From JANMES01 sp038229715 (lineage in GTDB: Bacteria > Planctomycetota > Phycisphaerae > Tepidisphaerales > Tepidisphaeraceae), in NCBI GenBank assembly GCA_038229715.1, contig JBBROD010000007.1:14629-78628 (forward strand): DNA of 64,000 nt, given 5' to 3'. Positions 1 to 7,874 of the stretch are shown in pieces. The translations under genes and the position numbers were made by a program. Numbering within the stretch: position 1 is the stretch's first letter; each line of letters starts with the position of its first letter. Under the pieces are notes generated by a model. The model was not told the origin of the DNA, made no database searches, and saw only the letters and a list, made by a program, of their open reading frames with translations.

Positions 1-2
1 TC

Positions 3-1124
3 GTAAAGAACTACCTTATCAGCTTCATGGTGCTGGTCGGGCTGTATGTCATTCTGGACATGGTTTTTAAGTTCGACGAGTTCGCCGAAGTCGGCGGGAA
101 AACCAACGTCAGCGGGTATGTGGCCGTGTTTCATATGATCGCCGACATGGCGGACTATTACTTCTTCCAGTGCTTTCTGTTCTTTGTGCAATTGTCGGGG
201 ATCATCCCGGTCGTCGCGGCGGCGTTTACGCTGATGCGGTTCAGCCGGTTTAACGAACTGGCGGCGATCCTTGCGGCGGGCGTGCCGCTGCTGCGCGTGG
301 CAATGCCGATCATCCTGGCGTCGGTGCTGCTCAACGCGCTGCTGCTCGTCGATCAGGAAGTATTGATTCCGCAGCTGATTCCTAAACTAGTGCGCGATCC
401 GGATGACCTGCAGCGCATCGGGCCCAAAACTTTTCCGATCGAACTGATGCAGGATAGTTCCCGTGCGCTGCTCAACGCGTCGATCTACCGCCCGGCCACT
501 GAAAAGGAGCCGGCTACGATGAAAGAAGTCGATATCATTGAACGTGATTCGGAACTGAACGGTATTGCGCACATCACGGCGGATAGCGCGGTGTGGGATG
601 CCGAGCGCGATCAGTGGACACTGATCAACGGCCGGCGCGTCAGCGGACTGCAGCCGAACGCCGCCCGCGGGCCGGAGATGCCGGTAGCGTTTTACAAGAG
701 CAATATCGACCCCGCGGAGATCGCGCTGTTCCGCAAGGGCAAGTACATGGAACTGATGGCGACCCGGCAGATCGATGAGTTGCTCAGCCCCGCGCGCGGG
801 GCGATGTACGGGCGCATCGGGCTGCTGCGCGTCAAGCATTTCCGCTTCACCCAGCCGCTGATGAACGTGGTGCTGTTGCTGCTGGCCATCCCATGCGTAC
901 TGACGCGCGAGCCTGGCAAGATCAAGAGCTCGGCTATGCAGTGCCTGCTGATTAGCGGCCTGTGCATGGGCGGGATTTTCCTCTCCCACCAACTGGCCTC
1001 GCAGAATACGTTAGGACCTGACTGGGCCGACCGATGGCCGGCGATGATGGCCTGGATGCCCGTGCTGATCTTCCTGCCCTTCTCGATCTATTCGCTGGAC
1101 ATCCTACACACGAAGAAGTCCTGA
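3..1124 (+). CDS. LptF/LptG-family lipopolysaccharide export permease (5' end outside window)
   Basis: Inner-membrane permease of the YjgP/YjgQ family. In the Lpt complex, LptF and LptG form the channel that hands lipopolysaccharide from LptB's ATPase to the LptC/A/D bridge. The frame is open from base 3 (VKNYLISF...) before the first ATG at 27, so the true start lies upstream and the first transmembrane segment is incomplete. The signature stretch LMRFSRFNELAAILAAGVPL, with its Arg/Asn-Glu and Ala-Ala-Gly, follows a second membrane segment. A periplasmic beta-rich region occupies the middle, and three hydrophobic segments close the C-terminus. Whether it is LptF or LptG cannot be settled from this fragment. 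Confidence 0.88.
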   Translation, partial: VKNYLISFMVLVGLYVILDMVFKFDEFAEVGGKTNVSGYVAVFHMIADMADYYFFQCFLFFVQLSGIIPVVAAAFTLMRFSRFNELAAILAAGVPLLRVAMPIILASVLLNALLLVDQEVLIPQLIPKLVRDPDDLQRIGPKTFPIELMQDSSRALLNASIYRPATEKEPATMKEVDIIERDSELNGIAHITADSAVWDAERDQWTLINGRRVSGLQPNAARGPEMPVAFYKSNIDPAEIALFRKGKYMELMATRQIDELLSPARGAMYGRIGLLRVKHFRFTQPLMNVVLLLLAIPCVLTREPGKIKSSAMQCLLISGLCMGGIFLSHQLASQNTLGPDWADRWPAMMAWMPVLIFLPFSIYSLDILHTKKS

Positions 1125-1433
1125 ATTAACAGCCAGCTCATCCGCTTAAATCAATTCATTTCAGGCAATTATCGACCATTATCGGTCATCAGGGGAAATC
1201 CGATGGCCGGATTTGCCCGGCCCGTAAACAATACGTACATCAGCGGTGTCGAAGGATACACAACCTGATGCGAGCGGCCCTCAGAGGGTTTTAGCAACAG
1301 GATTCTTTGACACGACGCTCCTCTCTTCCTCTTTCTGGCGACGCCGTCCGGGTTATCCCCGGACGGCGTTATTTTTTTCCAGCGTTGGATGAACGCAATG
1401 GATTGTCCATTCTTGCTCGGTACGCTATCAGAT
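1125..1433 (+). other. Intergenic leader with possible structured RNA
   Basis: About 300 bases without a gene. It holds two short hairpins, one around 1170-1185 and one around 1197-1216 (AAATCCG/CGGATTT arms), and ends in a strong terminator-like hairpin 56 bases before the pseudopilin start. A small RNA or an attenuated leader would fit. No known riboswitch class is recognised. Confidence 0.3.
1341..1378 (+). terminator. Rho-independent terminator or attenuator hairpin
   Basis: Arms ACGCCGTCCGGG and CCCGGACGGCGT flank a four-base loop and are followed by A and seven T. It lies between the permease and the pseudopilin gene. It either ends the upstream transcript or attenuates the downstream one. 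Confidence 0.8.
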
Positions 1434-2228
1434 ATGAAATCTCATCGTTCCGCTTTTACTCTGCTGGAAGTGCTGATCGTGATCGGCATTATCGCCGTGC
1501 TGATGGCCATCCTATTGCCGGCTCTGGAGCACGCGCGGCATCAGGGGTACATCGTGAAATGTGCCGCCAACCTGCAGCAGATGGGGCAGGCTTTGCACGT
1601 TTACTCGAACGAAAATCACGGCGCATACCCGCGGACGCTGTACACCGTGGGCGCTTCGTACGCCAAGGGAACCGGCCAAGTCGCCACCGATCCGTTTACT
1701 AACGCCGGGCCGGTGGCGAACGATCTGACTTCGCCGCTGTTTTTGCTGTTGCGGACGCAGAAGTTTCCCTCGGCAACGATGATCTGCCCCTACAACGATG
1801 TGAACTCCTTCACGCCCGATGACGCACAGCCGCTGCAGCACGGCAACTTTACCGACTACACCAAAAACCTCGGCTACAGCTACGCCAATCCGTACCCCAG
1901 CGCCGCTGCGGCTGCAAAGGAGTATCGGCTGACGGATCACCTGCCGGCCGGGTTCGCGGTGATGGCGGATCTCAATCCAGGCCCGAAAGGGTACGGCGGG
2001 AACTTGGCGTCGGTCACGCCGACCTCGCCGGCATCGAAGCAGGAAGACATCAACAGCCGCAACCACGAAGGGGACGGCCAGAACGTGCTTTTTGGCGACG
2101 GGCATGTCGAGTGGTACACCACGGTTTTCGCAGGCCCGAACAACGACAACATCTACACGACGCAGGACGGGCAGATCGAAGCCTCGCCGGTCGATCGAAA
2201 CGATTGCGTGTTGCTGCCGGCGCAATAA
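1434..2228 (+). CDS. Type II secretion/type IV pilin-like protein of the planctomycete H-X-DG class
   Basis: Exported pseudopilin-like protein, about 264 residues. The N-terminus is a class III signal: a short basic leader, then AFTLLEVLIVIGIIAVLMA with the Glu at +5 of the predicted mature protein. A helix with AANLQQMGQALHVYSNENHG follows, which is typical of the large planctomycete and Verrucomicrobia pseudopilin families. The C-terminus carries the diagnostic NVLFGDGHVEWY motif. I chose ATG 1434 because it puts the prepilin cleavage site about ten residues in; the earlier ATG at 1389 would give an overlong leader. Prepilin peptidase would process it. It stands alone, far from the secretion locus at 34-52 kb, and its surface role is unknown. 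Confidence 0.85.
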   Translation: MKSHRSAFTLLEVLIVIGIIAVLMAILLPALEHARHQGYIVKCAANLQQMGQALHVYSNENHGAYPRTLYTVGASYAKGTGQVATDPFTNAGPVANDLTSPLFLLLRTQKFPSATMICPYNDVNSFTPDDAQPLQHGNFTDYTKNLGYSYANPYPSAAAAAKEYRLTDHLPAGFAVMADLNPGPKGYGGNLASVTPTSPASKQEDINSRNHEGDGQNVLFGDGHVEWYTTVFAGPNNDNIYTTQDGQIEASPVDRNDCVLLPAQ

Positions 2229-2267
2229 ATTCACGTCTAAGCATGCGTCGGATTACACTGAACCAGC

Positions 2268-3041
2268 ATGGGGCGAAGCTTCTCCACGTTGTTATCCGGC
2301 GTTCGCGATTCGGTGTCGACGATCGCGGAGTTCTGCTATCCGTCGATCTGTTGCGTTTGCGATCGCGCCGCTCCGCCGGGCTGGCGATGGTGTGATGCGT
2401 GCGAAAGCGAACTGGCGAAACTGCAGTTCGCGCCCGCCTGCGACGTGTGCGCCATGCCGCTGTCGGAACATTTGGCGCCTTGTCCGTACTGTCAGGGCAA
2501 TGGGCTCCGGCCGTTCGATCGCATTGCGCGGCTGGGGATTTACGCTTCGCCGCTCAAGGATTTGATCCTTCGAGTGAAGTACCACAACGACTGGCCGCTG
2601 GCTGAGCGGTTGGCGGATCGGCTGGCGGGGCAGGATTCAGTCCGGGCGATTCTCGACGACACCGACGTGCTATTGCCTGTCCCACTCTACTGGACCCGGC
2701 AGGCAAAGCGCGGCTTCAACCAGGCGGAGACGATTGCCAAACGCCTGGCTCGGTACAGCACCGCCAAAGCCCGCCAGTCGGTGATCCGCATCCGCAACAC
2801 GCCGACGCAGACCATGCTGCACAAGCGCGCCCAGCGATTAGAGAACTTGCGGAACGCGTTCGGCACGATTCATCCGGCCCAGATTGAAGGGAAACGGATC
2901 ACGCTGGTCGACGACGTCATCACCACCGCCGCCACGCTGCAAACGCTGGCGCGGGAAGTTCGCGGCCATCAACCGGCGAGCATCAAGGTGATTGTAGTGG
3001 CGATCGCCGACCCGAAGGGACGGGCGTTTGAGACGATCTAG
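2268..3041 (+). CDS. comF: ComF-family phosphoribosyltransferase-like protein
   Basis: Cytoplasmic ComF/GntX-family protein, 257 residues; ComF is needed for DNA uptake in naturally competent bacteria. The N-terminus has cysteine pairs (about residues 28-31 and 42-45, then CDVC and CPYC) that look like zinc ligands. The middle has LLPVPLYWTRQAKRGFNQAE, the family's PVP...R-G-F-N-Q signature. Near residue 215 is the PRPP-binding loop ITLVDDVITTAATL. Length and motif order are normal. No competence genes are adjacent, but the window has a PilMNO-type apparatus that could serve DNA uptake. Confidence 0.93.
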   Translation: MGRSFSTLLSGVRDSVSTIAEFCYPSICCVCDRAAPPGWRWCDACESELAKLQFAPACDVCAMPLSEHLAPCPYCQGNGLRPFDRIARLGIYASPLKDLILRVKYHNDWPLAERLADRLAGQDSVRAILDDTDVLLPVPLYWTRQAKRGFNQAETIAKRLARYSTAKARQSVIRIRNTPTQTMLHKRAQRLENLRNAFGTIHPAQIEGKRITLVDDVITTAATLQTLAREVRGHQPASIKVIVVAIADPKGRAFETI

Positions 3042-3044
3042 GAA

Positions 3045-3127
3045 GAATTTGCAATTGCCAATTTGCAAATTGCAATCGGTGACAGAGTATCTCGATTGCA
3101 AATTGCAAATCGGCAATTGCAAATTCC
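3045..3127. repeat. AT-rich palindromic repeat (TTTGCAATTGCCAATTTGC type)
   Basis: Alternating TTGCAATT and GCAAATTGC words form two mutually inverted blocks between two convergent genes. The stem could act as a bidirectional terminator. No second copy was seen in the window. Confidence 0.7.
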
Positions 3128-3129
3128 TA

Positions 3130-4629
3130 TCACGCCGCATTCTTCCCCGCCGGCTTCGGCAGGGAGAAAACCTTCACGCAGTTTCGTCCGCCGCGCTTGG
3201 CGGCGTAGAGGGCGAGGTCGGCGGCTTTGATGATTTGCGGGAACTCGGTGAAAGGCATTCCCGGCTCGAATGCTGCAACGCCGATGCTGGCCGTTACGGC
3301 CAGCGGGGTTGAGCCGGCGAGAATCGGCTTGGCGGCGATGGCGCGGCGGACGGATTCGGCGATCGCGGCGGCGGTCGCACGGTTAGTGCCCGGGAGCACC
3401 AGAACCATTTCTTCCCCGCCGTAACGGGCGGACAAATCCTGCGCCCGGGCCGCTGATTTGACCAGTTTGCCGAGGTGCCTGAGCACCTGATCGCCGGCGG
3501 GGTGGCCGTGCTTGTCGTTGATGCTCTTGAACTTATCCACGTCGAGCATCAGCAGCGCCAGCGGCGTGCCGGTTTCCTTCGCGTGCGCCATCGCCTTGGC
3601 GGAGAAGCGGTCGAACGAAGCGCGGTTGGCCAGTCCGGTCAACGCATCGGTGGTCGCCTGGATTTTGAGTTCCTGGTTCTGCACCTGCAGCGTGCTAGCC
3701 TGCATCTGGCTCTTGAGCGTCATCTCGATCAGCGCTTCGTTGGCTTTCTTCAGAATATTATCGTAGTTGGCGCTGGAGCCGATGTTGATCTCGAACAATC
3801 CGGCTACTTCCTTCGTACGCTTGCCGATCTCATCCAGCAGCGCGTCGGCGTCGGCTTCGGACATTCGGTAAAGCGACGCGCACATCTTACGAACGTGCGC
3901 GATCGACTTGGCTGGTTCGGCGTCGACGTAGACGTCGGCGCAATGGCCGCTGAGTTCAATCAACTCGGTCAACTTGCGGAGGGCGGCGTCCTTCACGCCG
4001 GCCGGCGCGTGGTTATTGGCGATCGGCGTCGTCAGCAGCGGGGGAAGCTTCCATTGATCGGCAAGAATCCCGCCGGCGTCGGCGTGGGTCATGCCAAACG
4101 CCTCGGTCTCGGCGGCGACCAGGTCGTTGTGGGTCGTGATCTTGCCGCAGACTTCGCCGTAGCGTTCGCCGAGCACTTGGTCGAGCACCAACATGCCGAT
4201 GTCTTTAAGCAGCGCCGCGAGGAAGGCCTCTTCCTGCTGAACGACGTTGATCTTGCCCGCAATCGTCCGCGCGGCGGTGGCGGCGTAGATGCTCCGCTTC
4301 CAGTACGCCAAATGATTGAACCCCTGCGATTTCTTGTTCTTCAGGTTCGTCACTAACGAAAAACCCAGCACCAGCGTCTTCACCGACTGCAATCCAAGAA
4401 TCACCAGCGAATGGCTGATCGTGCTGACGTTCTGGCTGCGGGCGTAGAAGCTGGAAGTCACGGTGCGCAGGATCTTGGTCGACAGGGCGGGATCCTTGGA
4501 AATAATGCGCGCGATCTCTGCAATGTCCACGTCCGGCTTCTGCGCCATATCCAACACTTGCATCGCGATGGCGGGCAATGAAGGAAGGCTGGGGCATTGG
4601 CGGATGCGTTCGATCAGTTCTTGATTCAT
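3130..4629 (-). CDS. HDOD-domain diguanylate cyclase
   Basis: Signalling protein of 499 residues. Residues about 15-215 form an HDOD domain (starting RIRQCPSLPSLPAIAMQVLD). A helical linker follows, and the C-terminal ~165 residues form a GGDEF domain with TTDALTGLANRASFD and the active loop RYGGEEMVLVLPG. An RAQD sequence five residues before GGEE matches the inhibitory I-site, so the enzyme should be active and product-inhibited. It would make cyclic-di-GMP from two GTP. The gene is monocistronic and convergent with comF. Together with the PilZ protein (28.6 kb) and the HD-GYP protein (46.9 kb) it points to a c-di-GMP circuit. Confidence 0.93.
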   Translation of the reverse strand: MNQELIERIRQCPSLPSLPAIAMQVLDMAQKPDVDIAEIARIISKDPALSTKILRTVTSSFYARSQNVSTISHSLVILGLQSVKTLVLGFSLVTNLKNKKSQGFNHLAYWKRSIYAATAARTIAGKINVVQQEEAFLAALLKDIGMLVLDQVLGERYGEVCGKITTHNDLVAAETEAFGMTHADAGGILADQWKLPPLLTTPIANNHAPAGVKDAALRKLTELIELSGHCADVYVDAEPAKSIAHVRKMCASLYRMSEADADALLDEIGKRTKEVAGLFEINIGSSANYDNILKKANEALIEMTLKSQMQASTLQVQNQELKIQATTDALTGLANRASFDRFSAKAMAHAKETGTPLALLMLDVDKFKSINDKHGHPAGDQVLRHLGKLVKSAARAQDLSARYGGEEMVLVLPGTNRATAAAIAESVRRAIAAKPILAGSTPLAVTASIGVAAFEPGMPFTEFPQIIKAADLALYAAKRGGRNCVKVFSLPKPAGKNAA

Positions 4630-4746
4630 GCTGCAGACTTTCGACAGTGCAACCCCGTTGCCATTCTGGCTCGTGCGCTCACATGGCGCTGGACTCTTAA
4701 AATATCGGTCTGAGCGTAGCCGGACTTAGCGAGATTGTGACTTCTA

Positions 4747-5427
4747 TCACAAATATCTCAGATGGGCTCGGATTGATTCGTCCGTGGCGGCAGACAAGGG
4801 AAGTGCGTTTCCCAGCGTAAAATCGCCGATGCGCGATCGGCAGAGCTGCGTCAGATAACCACCGCATTGCAGTTGAGCGCCCAAATCGCGCGCGATAGCG
4901 CGAATATAGGTCCCACGTCCGCAATCGATCTGCAACTGAAGGTCGGGCGGCGCGTAGGATAGCAGCCGGATCTGATCGACGCGCACCGGGCGTTCGACAA
5001 GATGAACCACCTGTCCGTCCCGCGCCAGCGCATACGCCCGTCTCCCGCCGACCTTCATCGCGCTGTAGGCGGGAGGCCGCTGGAGAATTGTTCCGATGAA
5101 CATGGGGATTACTTCAGTAATCCGTTCCACAGATGGGAGCACCGCATTCGGAGTTGGATGTTCGGGAGATTCCAAGTCATCCGTGTCGGTTGTCGCGCCA
5201 AATCTCACGGTGGTTAGATACTGCTTGGGGCTGGCCATCAGTTGTTCGCAGAGTTTGGTGGCTTTACCGATGAGCAGGAGCAAAACGCCGGTCGCGAATG
5301 GGTCGAGCGTGCCTGCGTGACCGATTTTGGTTCCGCGTGGAAGCAATCGTTTCACCTGCCCGACGACGCGGGCCGACGTGATGCCCGCAGGCTTGTGAAT
5401 GTTGAGGATACCGTTGAGTTCGCCCAT
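4747..5427 (-). CDS. truB: tRNA pseudouridine(55) synthase TruB
   Basis: Isomerises U55 of the tRNA T-loop to pseudouridine. The catalytic motif HAGTLDPFATGVLLLLIG, with the Asp near residue 42, is intact. LNIHKPAGITS at the N-terminus, GATTDTDD and RPPAYSAMKVGGRRAYALAR also match the family. At 226 residues it is shorter than most TruB proteins and ends soon after the catalytic fold, so the C-terminal PUA-like domain seems absent. It diverges from the gene at 5485. Confidence 0.94.
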   Translation of the reverse strand: MGELNGILNIHKPAGITSARVVGQVKRLLPRGTKIGHAGTLDPFATGVLLLLIGKATKLCEQLMASPKQYLTTVRFGATTDTDDLESPEHPTPNAVLPSVERITEVIPMFIGTILQRPPAYSAMKVGGRRAYALARDGQVVHLVERPVRVDQIRLLSYAPPDLQLQIDCGRGTYIRAIARDLGAQLQCGGYLTQLCRSRIGDFTLGNALPLSAATDESIRAHLRYL

Positions 5428-5484
5428 TTTTTATATCGTTTCAGATGTATTGTGTGATCCGTCTAAACCCACTAATGTGCAAAA

Positions 5485-6231
5485 ATGATCTGGAACGAAC
5501 AGCGCATTTTGCAAGCGATCAAGAAACTGTATCAGGCCAACGCTCCGTTGTCTTACAACGCCTTGTCCCGGAAAAATCAGGCGCTGCTGTCGGCGGCGGC
5601 GTATCACTTTGGATCGTATCGGCGGGCCGTGGAAAAAGCGGGGATCGATTACGCTGCGGTGCTGCGCCGACCTCGCTGGACCAAAACATTGATCATCGCG
5701 GAAGTGAAGAAGGCCAAGCGCGCCGGGATCGATCTGCACTGGTCGGCCGTCACTAAGCGACGCGACGAACTCGGGAAGGCGGCGTTCGCGTCGCTTCAGC
5801 CGCGGTTGTTCGGCACGTGGGATCGGGCGCTGCACGCGGCTGGTCTGGACGCCGATGAGATCAACCTCTATCGCAAGTGGAGCCGCAACAGCATCGCCTT
5901 TGAGTTGAAGCACATGGCGTCTGAAAACGAGCCGCTCAGCAGCGGTGCGGTGCAGAAGGAAGACCCGGGCCTTCATGCGGCGGCGCTTCGGTACTTTGGA
6001 TCGTACGATGCTGCCCTCCGCGCCGCCAAGATCAATCCGGCCAGCGTGCGGCAACGCCAGACTTGGACTAAGCAGCGCGTTTTGGTTGAACTGAAGAAGT
6101 TGTCTAAGGGCAAAAAGCCTTTGCTTGACGCGACGATCCGCTCGAAAATCCCGCCGCTTTACGGGGCGGCTGTTCGGTTGTTCGGGACGCTGGGTAAGGC
6201 CCGCAAGGCTGTGAAGATTCTTGCGAAGTGA
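5485..6231 (+). CDS. Tandem homing-endonuclease-associated (HNH_repeat-like) protein without nuclease
   Basis: Basic protein of 248 residues made of four units of about 60 residues. Each has an amphipathic helix (W-x-x-x-x-I-x-x-E-L/V-K-K), a variable loop and a closing motif such as YHFGSYRRAVEKAGIDY, RLFGTWDRALHAAGLDA, RYFGSYDAALRAAKINP or RLFGTLGKARKAVKILA. The F-G-S/T-W/Y-x-x-A-L-x-A-A-G-I signature is what I know from repeats that accompany HNH/homing endonucleases and probably bind DNA. No HNH, LAGLIDADG or GIY-YIG catalytic segment is present and the ORF is complete. DNA or RNA binding is inferred and the target is unknown. Confidence 0.7.
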   Translation: MIWNEQRILQAIKKLYQANAPLSYNALSRKNQALLSAAAYHFGSYRRAVEKAGIDYAAVLRRPRWTKTLIIAEVKKAKRAGIDLHWSAVTKRRDELGKAAFASLQPRLFGTWDRALHAAGLDADEINLYRKWSRNSIAFELKHMASENEPLSSGAVQKEDPGLHAAALRYFGSYDAALRAAKINPASVRQRQTWTKQRVLVELKKLSKGKKPLLDATIRSKIPPLYGAAVRLFGTLGKARKAVKILAK

Positions 6232-6334
6232 CGTTTGATTGTCTTGGGGGAATCGATCGCTATATCATGGGTAATACGTTGGTTTGCTACCCGTTGAAGC
6301 GGGCAGACCGGCGTGTGAGCTTATGGAGATTGTG

Positions 6335-6952
6335 ATGTCGTCTGCGCGCCCGCGTATCGTTAGCCCTGACACGCTTCGGGGAGCGCCTGAACAGCGCACA
6401 CCACCTGGACAGCAACTCACCAGTAAGTGGCCCGTGCTGCATTACGGCAATGTGCCGAAAGTCGATCCGCACGCAGCCGACTGGCAACTACAGATCTTCG
6501 GGCAGGTCGATGAACCGTATGAGCTGACGTACGCCGAGATCCTGGCGATGCCCGCGATCGATGTCGTGTGCGACATGCACTGCGTCACGCACTGGAGCCG
6601 GCTGGACAACGTCTTCACCGGTGTGCCGCTCAAGGCGATCATCGAAAAAGCCAAACCCCGCGCCAGCGCCCGCTACGTGATGTGCCACAGCGAGGCCGGT
6701 TTCACCACTAACGTGCCGCTGGCGGAGTTCATCAAGGACGACTGCATATTGACCTACGAGTGGGACGGCCAGCCGATCACGCCCGATCACGGCTGGCCTC
6801 TTCGCGGGTTAGTGCCGCAACTGTATCTCTGGAAGAGTGCGAAATGGATCCGCGGGATCGAACTCCGCAACAGCGACGCGCCCGGCTTCTGGGAACAAAA
6901 CGGCTACCACATGCACGGCGATCCGTGGAAGGAAGAGCGGTTCGGGTGGTAA
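6335..6952 (+). CDS. Sulfite oxidase-like molybdopterin oxidoreductase
   Basis: Protein of 205 residues with the oxidoreductase molybdopterin-binding fold of the sulfite oxidase/YedY (MsrP) group. Motifs are KWPVLHYGNVP, the Cys-containing DMHCVTHWSRLDNVFTGVPL (Cys near residue 83, the expected Mo ligand), GFTTNVPLAEF and PDHGWPLRGLVPQLYLWKS. No Tat signal is visible, so unlike MsrP it is probably cytoplasmic. I chose ATG 6335 because GGAG lies just upstream; ATG 6323 would add four residues. The substrate cannot be predicted. The next gene, 41 bases on, is an unusual membrane protein that could be a partner. Confidence 0.87.
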   Translation: MSSARPRIVSPDTLRGAPEQRTPPGQQLTSKWPVLHYGNVPKVDPHAADWQLQIFGQVDEPYELTYAEILAMPAIDVVCDMHCVTHWSRLDNVFTGVPLKAIIEKAKPRASARYVMCHSEAGFTTNVPLAEFIKDDCILTYEWDGQPITPDHGWPLRGLVPQLYLWKSAKWIRGIELRNSDAPGFWEQNGYHMHGDPWKEERFGW

Positions 6953-6993
6953 CGCGCCATCGTCCGTGACGCCCGTTCCTGTATGATGCGGCA

Positions 6994-7806
6994 ATGCATC
7001 ATGTTCACCTTTTCCTGTGGGCCCTCGGCGGCACGTTTCTGTTCATTTTGTTCTTTTCGATGCTTCTTACTTTCAGCCGTTCGATCGAATTTCTCACTCG
7101 GGCTCCGGCGTTGGACGTGATCGTCGCGACGCTCACCTGGGTGCCCTGGGTGATTGCATTGCGATTCGGCGGGTGGGCGGGTTTCGTCGGCACTTTACTC
7201 GGGCAGATGGCGGCGCTGTTCGCGTGGTGCTGGCTGCACGAAGCGATGCACAAGAAAGCCGCCTGCGGGCCGCGGATCGTGAAGTTTCTGAACCGTACGA
7301 TCGGCAAATGGCATAACCATGCGGCGCTTTGGGTGACGCTGGTGGCGCTGCCCGGATTCTGGGCGATCCGGCTGATGGAAGTCGCCTGCTATTGGCCGCT
7401 CGTTTCGCTGTTGAACTTTCCGAAATACAAGCATAGCGAGTGGGTCAACGTCAGCCGGCAGAAGTTTGACGGGCTGGTCGGGCACGATCTGATCTGGTGC
7501 CTCTACTGCGATTGGATGACCGGCGTGTACGCCCTCGGCGGGGAGATGCTGCGCAACGTCGAAAGCTTTTGGTGCCCGATCCGCTACTACGACGGCAAGA
7601 AGTGCGACAACTGCAAGATCGACTTCCCCGACATCGCCGGCGGATGGGTGGACGCCAACGGGAGCATGGCCGACGTCGAAAAAGTGATGGTCGACCAGTA
7701 CGGCGACGGCCGGCGCGAGTGGTTCGGCCACCCGGCGCGGCTGACCGTGAAGGGACAGCCGATCATCGAGCCGACGATCGAAGCGCCCAGCGAGTTGCAG
7801 CAATAG
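6994..7806 (+). CDS. Unrecognised membrane protein with HExxH and CxxC pairs
   Basis: 270 residues, family not recognised. Three or four hydrophobic segments occupy residues about 5-28, 42-78 and 110-142. HEAMH (82-86) lies at the end of the second, and HNH follows at 108-110. After the membrane part come a CxxC (169-172), a lone Cys (194) and a second CxxC (204-207), followed by an acidic segment. The His and Cys arrangement suggests a metal-binding site. It follows the molybdopterin oxidoreductase by 41 bases on the same strand, so a redox partnership is possible but inferred from position only. Confidence 0.6.
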   Translation: MHHVHLFLWALGGTFLFILFFSMLLTFSRSIEFLTRAPALDVIVATLTWVPWVIALRFGGWAGFVGTLLGQMAALFAWCWLHEAMHKKAACGPRIVKFLNRTIGKWHNHAALWVTLVALPGFWAIRLMEVACYWPLVSLLNFPKYKHSEWVNVSRQKFDGLVGHDLIWCLYCDWMTGVYALGGEMLRNVESFWCPIRYYDGKKCDNCKIDFPDIAGGWVDANGSMADVEKVMVDQYGDGRREWFGHPARLTVKGQPIIEPTIEAPSELQQ

Positions 7807-7874
7807 GGGATCGCCGTGATTACCCGGTTGAGTTAGGTTGAATGGCCTGCCATGCGCTATAAACTTCGCGATCG

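Noticed and set aside
3475..4356. 293-codon ORF on the plus strand
   Set aside because: Antisense of the HDOD-GGDEF gene.
7195..7803. 202-codon minus-strand ORF
   Set aside because: Antisense of the membrane protein at 6994; the sense strand has hydrophobic segments and paired Cys.
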